Part shown: positions 35,201 to 40,479 of the stretch, one piece after another
Layout of the letters: each line of letters begins with the position of its first letter
How positions within the stretch are numbered: the stretch's first letter is position 1
DNA from: JAHBNG01 sp039028975
GTDB taxonomy: Bacteria > Chloroflexota > Anaerolineae > Caldilineales > Caldilineaceae
DNA length: 40,479 nucleotides
Assembly (NCBI GenBank): GCA_039028975.1
Contig: JBCCHB010000148.1
Coordinates: 1-40,479 of the forward strand
Direction of reading: 5' to 3'
Notes under the pieces: generated by a model
The model's input: only the letters and a program-made list of their open reading frames with translations
Told to the model about the DNA's origin: nothing
Databases searched by the model: none
Position numbers and translations under genes: made by a program

Positions 35201-36047
35201 CAAAATGCCGTACAGCCAATGCCCCAGCAGCTGGGCCAGACTCCAGCAGGCGAATGGGGGCTTGTAATGTGACCTCAACAGAGGCCAGTCCCCCATCCGA
35301 CCACATCAAGTAAAACGCACCCTGGTGTCCCAGATCTTGCAGTGCTTCTTGCAACTCGGCCAGATATCCTTCAGCAATGGGCTGGATGTAGGCATTGGCC
35401 GCTGTTGTATTCATGCGCTCATACTCACCCAGTTCAGGCGCAATGTCGGAAGAGAGGCTCAAGTAGAGCTGCAATCCCATCTCTTCGGCAATGGCTTTGA
35501 TACGCTGCTCATGGTCGCGATTGGCGTAGCTGTGTAAAAGGCAGATCGCAGCCGCCGCGACTCCTTCTTCGAGCAACTCCTCAAAACAGGCTTTGACTTC
35601 GGCTTCGTTGAGTTCTTTGTAAACGCTGCCGTCTGCCAACACGCGCTCATGCAGCATTTTGCGCAAGGGTCTGGGTACTAATGGCGCTGGGCGTTCAAGC
35701 AGCCTGTCGTACGGGTCATAGCGATAGCCTTTGCCTGTTTCGATGATATCACCAGCCCCGTAGGTGGTAATCAACGCCGGTGATTTGCCGCTGCGGGTAA
35801 TGAGCGCGTTGGTGATCAGCGTCGTGCCATGAATGATCGTCGCCTGCTCCAATGCACCACGAGATACCCCAGCATCGATCAAGACCGTCTTCAAGCCAGC
35901 CAAAATCGCCTCAGTGGGCCGACTGGGTGTAGTGAGCACCTTGTTCTCAAAAAAACTGCGCTGTTCAGGGTCATAGACCACAAAATCTGTAAAGGTTCCA
36001 CCGACATCAATGCCTATGCGTAAGTTGTCTTCCATTTGTTTAGCCAT
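32235..36047 (-). CDS. Fused hydantoinase A/B (hydantoin utilisation / 5-oxoprolinase family)
   Basis: This is a 1270-residue protein. Residues of about 8-200 are the HyuA N-terminal domain, with the ASKHA phosphate loop I-D-V-G-G-T-F-T-D-F. Residues of about 205-500 hold the second nucleotide loop F-D-M-G-G-T-T-A-K, followed by G-A-G-G-G-S. A third region runs to about 690. HyuB begins near residue 706 (S-P-V-D-L-E-I-I-T-A-R-L) and contains N-D-P-W-L-G-A-G-H-K-S-D and H-V-A-D-V-G-G, standard B-subunit motifs. The fused order and length match eukaryotic-type ATP-dependent 5-oxoprolinase, but bacterial members also open N-methylhydantoin and other lactams or carboxylate ketones. The gene overlaps the amidohydrolase upstream by 8 bp (ATGGCTAA), so the two are translationally coupled and very likely act in one pathway. 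A second Met, four codons in, is possible. Confidence 0.85.
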   Translation of the reverse strand: MAKQMEDNLRIGIDVGGTFTDFVVYDPEQRSFFENKVLTTPSRPTEAILAGLKTVLIDAGVSRGALEQATIIHGTTLITNALITRSGKSPALITTYGAGDIIETGKGYRYDPYDRLLERPAPLVPRPLRKMLHERVLADGSVYKELNEAEVKACFEELLEEGVAAAAICLLHSYANRDHEQRIKAIAEEMGLQLYLSLSSDIAPELGEYERMNTTAANAYIQPIAEGYLAELQEALQDLGHQGAFYLMWSDGGLASVEVTLQAPIRLLESGPAAGALAVRHFAKSMEVESALAFDMGGTTAKICLIQNGEPSRSPSFEIGRVHRNKPGSGTTVKVPSIHMLEMGAGGGSIGRVDELGFLKVGPKSAGATPGPASYNQGGEDPTVTDANLFLGYLSEEATLAGGLKLNKAKAEEALAKVGAKAGLSPYEVAVGIRRIINENMAQAAQLHVTESGEDPREFTLLAFGGAAPLHAFDIAKALGIRQVILPRQAGVLSAFGFLTAQVGFEQVQSYLSSVPELDIDDLLKLVDELREKAITTLSSGGVASQEMRFDFSLDMRYRGQGYDIQVSIDPTNLDADVLEKAFRQAYSARYGQGQDGVVEVSACRLSAQGPEPELAASKEEDKETDPQPTAKRKLWFAEQDAWLEAQVMKLEQLSLGQSYQGPLVIEAPHTSYVAGPGGHLTLNDDGDLIMHVPESQTQLVAQGELSPVDLEIITARLRAIADEADHALLKTAFSSAVRDGKDYSLVISDPQGRCIAMPTACMPLFVTCMPRTIGLITEIYPPASFKPGDIVMTNDPWLGAGHKSDVALIAPLFKDNELVAFIGTILHVADVGGTLGDFRAWDIYEEGLMLPPCKLYEEGQINSAVEAIIKSNVRVPEMVFGDINAMRTAIEVISKRLSSMLEHSDLNLTQVADEISGRARSAFVECMREIPQGDFYAELDADGILEGNEEMRKPIHLALKAKMDGDELVLDFTGTDLQRPRQAINVPISYTLADAIYAMQYMIAPEVPNIGPQFSPIRVHAPEGTILNAQTPVPVFARTRTGIHISTLVHAALAEAVPDKTQAGCGHNIIFRVVGNRKDGSYFSMTFMPKGGMGATGGRDGWDCTVYPTNCTMIATEVAETRSPVLIEREIAQDSAGPGRERGGSGQIVRLMSLSDEPLTLGFRPNFIEHPPMGLLKGQAGAPAFVEVKGSREREDPVVLNKGEWVRVRTAGGGGIGNPLTRPLEKVEEDWVAGIISTEHARRVYGAMFSDGALDYKASQHKRRRETTG

Positions 36048-37557
36048 GGTCTTTCACATATCCATTTGCCTCAACCCAATCGGGAAAAGCAGGCTCATAA
36101 AACTCGCTAACGGAGCGTCCCTTGTAAGTTGCCTGTGCCACGCTGGACCGCAGCTTTTGGTCGAACTGTTCTGCCTCAACATGTAACGCGTCTGTATCAA
36201 CGCCTAGAATGGCACCGTTGTGCACAAGCATTTTACCATCAACAATCACCGTATCCACATCGCTACCATTTGCGCAATAGACCAGCGCCTTGATGGGGTC
36301 GTGGGCAGCTACTGGTCCGATGTGGATCTTCTCCAAATCGACCAGAACAATATCCGCCTTCGCCCCCACCGCCAGCCGACCGATATCCTCCCGCTGCAAT
36401 GCCATGGCGCCACCCAACGTGGCAGCATCGAATACTTCACGAGCGGTGCCAGATGTGGCATCAGCATCGGCCAACTTGCTCATCAATGCTGCCGTGCGCA
36501 TCTCCATGAACATATCGTGGGGCGAGGTGTCTGTGCCGAGAGAGACAGGAATGCCAGCCCGCACATAACGCGAAAATGAGTGGAGGGCCACGCCGCTACG
36601 CGCAAAGACCACCGGACAGTGGGCAACGGTGGCCCCGCTCTCCACAATCAGTTCGGTGTCACTTTGGTCGTCAGCAGGATAGGTTGTCCAGGGATGCTCA
36701 GGTGTAAAGATGGCATGAGCCAGCGATACCTCTGGTCCGAGGAAGCCTTGCTCATAGAGATACTCAATGGGCCTGCGACCGTAGCGCCGCAAGACCTGAT
36801 GAAAGTCGAGCAGATATTGGGACGTATGCATCTTGAGGGTGCAGCCCAGTTCAGCAGCAGCTTGCTTGGTGGCCTTGAGCAACTCAGGCGTGCAGTTATC
36901 AGCCTGATAGGGAAAGAGAAAGGTACGAATCCGATCGTCGGCTGTGCCATTGAACGCTCGAGCAAAGTCAATGGCCTGCTCCAGACCCTCCCAACCGGCT
37001 TCTTCCCGCAGAACCCACTCGACAGTGCCATCCTCTTTGCCCGCTACGCCACCCGACATGTGGGGCAGTGCCAAATATCCGCGCAAACCCGTTTTGGCCA
37101 CACAATCGATAAGTTCTTGATCGGTGCCAACCCGCCCACGATAGGGATGCCGTCCGTAGTTGGGCACCATCACAAAGGTTGTTGTTCCCGTGCGCAGCGC
37201 AGTGTTCATAGCATAACGGGCGCTGGCCCGCCAATCTGCGGGTTCTGGGCCGCCTGTGTTATACGCTTTCTCCGGCTGAACGCCCAGCCCCAAACTAGAG
37301 TTGAAGAAGTTGGGGCGTGCTTTGTCCAGCCGCGTAAACTGCATATGAATGCCAAACGCCATATGGTGGTTGATCAATCCGGGGATGACCAATTTGCCAC
37401 TTGCATCAATGCGTTCGTCGGTCGCCCCTGTATAGTTGCGACCCACAAACACAATCTGATTGCCTTCGTAGACAACCTGACCATTAGGAATGAGCCTATG
37501 ACTTCCTTCCTGGTAACCGACAACAGTACCACCGTGGATTAATGTTGACATAGCCAT
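36040..37557 (-). CDS. Amidohydrolase (ATZ/TRZ, cytosine/guanine deaminase-like) with altered HxH motif
   Basis: This is a 505-residue TIM-barrel metal hydrolase. The flanking beta-domain is clear (I-D-A-S-G-K-L-V-I-P-G-L-I-N, and the C-terminal G-R-L-A-V-G-A-K-A-D-I-V-L-V-D). Metal-site motifs are K-M-H-T-S-Q, L-A-H-A-I-F, A-H-C-P and L-G-T-D-T-S-P-H-D-M-F. The first motif, normally N-x-H-x-H, reads N63-H64-H65-M66-A67, so the second histidine is alanine; another His lies at 71. Relatives deaminate or dechlorinate N-heterocycles such as guanine, cytosine, atrazine products and thiomethyladenosine. Here the enzyme may have a shifted metal site or reduced hydrolase activity. Coupling to the fused hydantoinase suggests successive cleavage of C-N bonds in one compound. 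Start ATG 37557, or ATG 37551; copy C of the 86-bp element ends 10 nt upstream. Confidence 0.8.
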   Translation of the reverse strand: MAMSTLIHGGTVVGYQEGSHRLIPNGQVVYEGNQIVFVGRNYTGATDERIDASGKLVIPGLINHHMAFGIHMQFTRLDKARPNFFNSSLGLGVQPEKAYNTGGPEPADWRASARYAMNTALRTGTTTFVMVPNYGRHPYRGRVGTDQELIDCVAKTGLRGYLALPHMSGGVAGKEDGTVEWVLREEAGWEGLEQAIDFARAFNGTADDRIRTFLFPYQADNCTPELLKATKQAAAELGCTLKMHTSQYLLDFHQVLRRYGRRPIEYLYEQGFLGPEVSLAHAIFTPEHPWTTYPADDQSDTELIVESGATVAHCPVVFARSGVALHSFSRYVRAGIPVSLGTDTSPHDMFMEMRTAALMSKLADADATSGTAREVFDAATLGGAMALQREDIGRLAVGAKADIVLVDLEKIHIGPVAAHDPIKALVYCANGSDVDTVIVDGKMLVHNGAILGVDTDALHVEAEQFDQKLRSSVAQATYKGRSVSEFYEPAFPDWVEANGYVKDHG

Positions 37558-38051
37558 TTCTGTTCTTTATACTCTGCTCCGTTTGAAAATCGGAGTTTGG
37601 TCTCTCCTGTAGAGGCTGCGGAAAGCTCCGGTTTTCAAAGCGACCGCAGTATAGTTTCGTACTACATGGCAATCTTGTAGCCCGCTAATCATTCCCAGCA
37701 TCATCTACCTATCGTTCAGCGACATAAACCTCGTGAAAGCTTGCTTCTACAGTTTCGGCAGATATCAGGTTCGAGCGATGTGAAAGTTTATATATAGATA
37801 TTCATTCCAATCAATATCAGCATCTACTTCCTCAGATTTGGCATCGACCTGTAGGCCAACTGCGTTTCTTTCTACCACTTCTTGTTCCACCTAAAGTGCT
37901 AGTTCAGGTTTTGGTTCCATTACGAGTGATACCTGCCAATCGGCCGATTTCACCAGGAATTAGCTTGATATAATATTGACTGCAACACCACCCGATGCCT
38001 GCAAGCAAACCTTGCAACTCGGACCAAGCCTAAAACAGGACCATGCTCTCT
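37558..38051. other. Intergenic region between the dioxygenase and amidohydrolase genes
   Basis: This is 494 bp without a credible gene on either strand. It holds copy C of the 86-bp element next to the amidohydrolase start. An AT-rich patch with overlapping TATAAT/ATATTG near 37969-37980 could be a promoter core, but no -35 box at proper spacing was found. Nothing else is recognised. Confidence 0.5.
37568..37653. repeat. 86-bp palindromic repeat family, copy C, upstream of the amidohydrolase
   Basis: The copy starts TATACTCTGC and ends CGCAGTATA (86 bp) and is in the opposite plus-strand orientation to copies A and B. Its arms carry GTTTGAAAATCGGAG and CTCCGGTTTTCAAAG, with one mismatch in the stem. 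Its central part (TTTGGTCTCTC ... AGAGGCTGCGG) is almost identical to copy B read on the minus strand. Confidence 0.8.
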
Positions 38052-38879
38052 CTATATGGATGGATCTGTTTGCTTCACCAAACCCTTCACGCGCATAAAA
38101 CGAGGCACCTCAGCATGGTTTGGTGACCTTGCGTGGTAAATGGCAGGATGACATAGATAAGCATCACCTGGGTCGCCTGTGACCTCAATCACTTTGACCG
38201 GCACGCCATCCACTTCCGTTGTTTCCTCCATAAATCGTTGCGTACGATTAGCGTACTCACTCGTTAGGCCAGTCAGTTCAGCTAACCAAGGCTGTGATTG
38301 AGCAAATTGTCGCTTCAACGCTTTCTGTTTCAAGCGTTGGTCTTTGGGTGACAAGCGATGAAAAAACTGCTCAATCAACCGATGCGAACCGGAAACCACA
38401 AGCGTCCCACCACCTTTTGCCTGAACGTCTGAATAAAAAGTAAAGATGAATAGCCCGGTATTGCATTGCCCAAAATGATTAATGAGCGTGTCGTCCCAAT
38501 GCCAAGCTTGACTTGTGAGTTCCCAATCTTGAGCGATACCTGTAGGAAAGGAAATAAGATAACCGCCCCATCGGTGGGGAACATGCCAGTTATTAGAACC
38601 GAGCAGCTGATTGATTGCCCCACAGAGCCGGGGGGTGGTAATACGACTCTCCAGAGATGGATTGTCTTTCAATTTCAGGCTAGGCCAAAGATCAGTTGGC
38701 CAAGTTGAGCGGTCATCACGGTCAATACCTTGTTCCTGCATTTGTGACCAAAACGAATCTTGTATGGCCAAAGCATCACCCCGCGAGAATGCTTTCGGAA
38801 GATAAACATACCCGTTCTGCTCAAAACAGGTTAGGTTTTCGGGCGAGAGGACAGCGTTTTTTAGTTTAGCATTTTCCAT
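38052..38879 (-). CDS. Phytanoyl-CoA dioxygenase (PhyH) family Fe(II)/2-oxoglutarate oxygenase
   Basis: This is 275 residues from the ATG at 38879, preferred over the ATG at 38894 because GGAGAG (38884-38889) lies just upstream. It has a double-stranded beta-helix oxygenase layout: F-E-Q-N-G-Y-V-Y-L-P-K near residue 20, the metal pair His127-x-Asp129 (W-H-W-D-D), the distal His249 in Y-H-A-R-S-P-N, and Arg260 or Arg263 in P-R-F-M-R for the 2-oxoglutarate carboxylate. The facial triad is complete, so the enzyme should be active. Bacterial members hydroxylate small metabolites such as ectoine, halogenated amino acids or phosphonates; the substrate here is unknown. It lies upstream of the amidohydrolase-hydantoinase pair on the same strand but 494 bp away, so a separate transcript is possible. 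Confidence 0.8.
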   Translation of the reverse strand: MENAKLKNAVLSPENLTCFEQNGYVYLPKAFSRGDALAIQDSFWSQMQEQGIDRDDRSTWPTDLWPSLKLKDNPSLESRITTPRLCGAINQLLGSNNWHVPHRWGGYLISFPTGIAQDWELTSQAWHWDDTLINHFGQCNTGLFIFTFYSDVQAKGGGTLVVSGSHRLIEQFFHRLSPKDQRLKQKALKRQFAQSQPWLAELTGLTSEYANRTQRFMEETTEVDGVPVKVIEVTGDPGDAYLCHPAIYHARSPNHAEVPRFMRVKGLVKQTDPSI

Positions 38880-39062
38880 GTTGCTCTCCATCATTCAATA
38901 CGTGGAAGCCTAGCGGTACTTGTGAGATCGTTTCATCAATGTAAAGTGACAAGCTCCCTAAAGGGTGACCGATGCGTAAAGATGGCTATCGCCTGTCTAA
39001 CCTACGTAAGAGGACCACAAGTAAGCCGGAACTGTAACCCTTAATTTGGTATAACCCGTTCG

Positions 39063-40313
39063 CTATGTGTCCTCAATTGCCATATTTTCAGTTATTAGGT
39101 CTTCGAAACCTCGCTGACGCAACAACTCTATGATTTTCCAAATTGGGATTCCTTCTGAATATCTATTGCCAAAGCCTGGATCACCAGCATGGTGCATCGC
39201 TACCAAATTCCAGCTCTGATCAAAGCATGGTGCTCCTGTAGACCCGGGTTCAGCTTGGGTTCGATAACGAACCCGAGACATATTCACATTTGTTTCGATA
39301 ATGGACTGCTGCCCGAGAGAGATTTTCAGTGGTTCTCCTGATGGATGGTGTGCTATATGCATTGGAGAATCTATGGATAGATTAGGTTCGGTCTGAGGAA
39401 AAGGAATCCATCCCCTCGTCATTGACAATTCGCCTTCCAGTACTTCATTACCAGGTTGCTCACTCAACCGAATTATCGCATAATCTAATTCTTCAAGAGT
39501 TGGTTCGCTTTTTTTGGGCAATGGATGTAAATCAGTGGGACTATATGGGCTAAAGTCGACCAACCAGTCAGATGCAAAGAGAAATCGATGCCCATCGTTT
39601 AAGTACACATTATCATCACTCACTGAAAAATCGAATCTAATCAAAGCACGTTTCCAATTGCGTCGGCCATCAATAAAATCCTCGACAACATGATACGGTG
39701 TTATGATGGTAGATGGTCCAATTAAAAACCCCGTACCAATAATAGCTTGATCATCAATTTCGATCCTCCCAACTTGCTTCCGTATAGAGGTGAGTTTCCG
39801 TATAAATGGTCCTATATTGAGATAGCTTTCATTTCTCTCGATCAGCCTCTCAAATCCATGCTCATTTGTCTCAGGATTTAGTGTATCCCCATATGAAACC
39901 TTTTTAGATGGTCTTAAGCCAAGCACTTCAGAAAAACTTCCGACGAGGAAGTCGAAAATCTCGTTGTCTGATGAATCTTGGAGGTCTGTTTGTAGTGCAA
40001 AATTCAATAACATTCGGGAAAGGCTGTCGCTATCTGGTTGACTGGGGACGAGACCCATTTCCGAGGCAAATCGGCTAAGTTTGGGGTTGTCCCGGTTTGC
40101 CAAATATGCTCCTCTAATTAGCTCTTCTATCCACCCTTCACGTTCTGCATTTTCGATAATTTCGAAGACTATCTCGCTTAGATTCCGTCCGACACTTATC
40201 TGATCCAACCGTTTGTCTAATCTATTACTTAGCATTCGCCGAAGAGTAAAGTCGGTAAACGCATTACGTAGGGCTTCATCTAGCTCCCTTCTTTGAGACA
40301 AAGATAATTCCAT
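39063..40313 (-). CDS. EAD1 domain fused to trypsin-like (V8-type) serine protease, probable conflict-system effector
   Basis: This is a 416-residue protein. Residues 1-90 form an all-helical N-terminal domain with the EAD1 pattern: L-S-x-x-Q-R-R-E-L-x-x-A-L, then A-F, then R-R-M-L, L-D, V-F-E-I-I-E-N-A-E-R-E-G-W, L-I-R-G-A, and N-P-K-L-x-x-F. EAD1 is an adaptor domain that pairs with a matching EAD on an NTPase-containing partner in counter-invader systems. Residues of about 185-400 are a chymotrypsin-fold protease with an intact triad: His208 (T-P-Y-H-V-V), Asp277 (E-L-D-Y-A-I-I) and Ser358 (P-G-S-T-G-A-P). There is no signal peptide, so it is cytosolic. The middle region is unassigned. No EAD1 partner appears in the window; it may lie beyond the right edge or far away. 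A 116-bp palindrome lies just upstream. Confidence 0.8.
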   Translation of the reverse strand: MELSLSQRRELDEALRNAFTDFTLRRMLSNRLDKRLDQISVGRNLSEIVFEIIENAEREGWIEELIRGAYLANRDNPKLSRFASEMGLVPSQPDSDSLSRMLLNFALQTDLQDSSDNEIFDFLVGSFSEVLGLRPSKKVSYGDTLNPETNEHGFERLIERNESYLNIGPFIRKLTSIRKQVGRIEIDDQAIIGTGFLIGPSTIITPYHVVEDFIDGRRNWKRALIRFDFSVSDDNVYLNDGHRFLFASDWLVDFSPYSPTDLHPLPKKSEPTLEELDYAIIRLSEQPGNEVLEGELSMTRGWIPFPQTEPNLSIDSPMHIAHHPSGEPLKISLGQQSIIETNVNMSRVRYRTQAEPGSTGAPCFDQSWNLVAMHHAGDPGFGNRYSEGIPIWKIIELLRQRGFEDLITENMAIEDT

Positions 40314-40354
40314 AGTTGCATCCCAGACTAATTGAATTGGGTGCAGTTACTCTT

Positions 40355-40470
40355 AGTTGCCAAGTACGAAAAACGTAAAATTCACCCGATTTTTGAGCTG
40401 ATTTCGGCTTAAATTGACGAAAAATCAGTGAAATTCGTAACGATTTCGCCGTAAATTGCTCTTGGCAACT
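40355..40470. repeat. 116-bp palindromic element (MITE-like) upstream of the EAD1-protease gene
   Basis: AGTTGCCAAG (40355-40364) pairs exactly with CTTGGCAACT (40461-40470). Inside, ACGAAA/GCGAAA-type arms, AATTCAC with GTGAAATT, and GATTTTT with AAAAATC continue the palindrome imperfectly to a central loop. It starts 42 nt before the protease start codon and shares no sequence with the 166-bp or 86-bp elements. Confidence 0.6.
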
Positions 40471-40479
40471 CTCAGGAAC

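Noticed and set aside
32235..36047. Two separate genes for hydantoinase A and B
   Set aside because: The frame is continuous through the junction near residue 700, with no stop or internal start context.
36580..37542. A 320-codon open frame on the plus strand
   Set aside because: It lies wholly antisense to the amidohydrolase, whose domains are clear; its translation has no recognisable fold and no Shine-Dalgarno.

Overview
The window looks like one stretch of a Chloroflexota chromosome, most likely from the Anaerolineae/Caldilineae/Ardenticatenia side of the phylum. The evidence is family content: very large secreted proteins built from CSLREA, beta-helix, gingipain-like, Ig-like, cadherin-like and RTX modules; WD40 and cyclase signalling giants; CUT1-type sugar ABC transporters without a local ATPase; extracellular proteins ending in a short 'F-[LI]-P-L' tail; and an EAD1-protease of the kind common in multicellular Chloroflexota and Cyanobacteria. 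This assignment is inference, as no rRNA or marker gene is present. No tRNA, rRNA, CRISPR array or intact transposase was seen.

Layout. 1-520 is non-coding, with a metal/persulfide-sensor-like palindrome and a candidate promoter. 545-5460 (+) is a cell-envelope block: a secreted repeat protein, a lipoprotein and a GT-C-like membrane protein. A convergent SGNH-like membrane protein follows (5477-6610, -). A structured divergent intergenic region leads into a 2484-residue secreted protein (7050-14504, +) with a C25 caspase-fold peptidase and a 17-copy AEAFS repeat. Convergent to it is a 2160-residue signalling protein (14739-21221, -). It joins a STAND-type winged-helix/pentapeptide/WD40 sensor without its NTPase to a mammalian-soluble-adenylyl-cyclase-like C1-C2-ATPase-TPR unit; a small DUF3307-like membrane protein lies just upstream. 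Next, on the minus strand, are a secreted alpha/beta hydrolase and an APC permease with two USP domains.

25713-38879 (all minus) looks like an uptake and catabolism region: ABC solute-binding protein, two permeases with a TauE/SafE exporter wedged between them, a membrane glycosyltransferase, a fused hydantoinase A/B, an amidohydrolase overlapping it by 8 bp, and a PhyH-type dioxygenase. A plausible reading is import of a sugar-like or N-containing compound and opening of an amide or lactam ring; the substrate cannot be read from the sequence. The right edge holds an EAD1-trypsin-like protein (39063-40313, -), a probable effector of a conflict system whose partner is not in view.

Three families of small palindromic elements are scattered through the window: one of 166 bp, one of 116 bp, and an 86-bp family with three copies. 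Two of the 86-bp copies lie about 10 nt upstream of start codons and the third is inside the 5' end of a coding frame. The most interesting objects are the chimeric STAND/cyclase protein, the 86-bp family, and the AEAFS repeat set inside the giant secreted peptidase.
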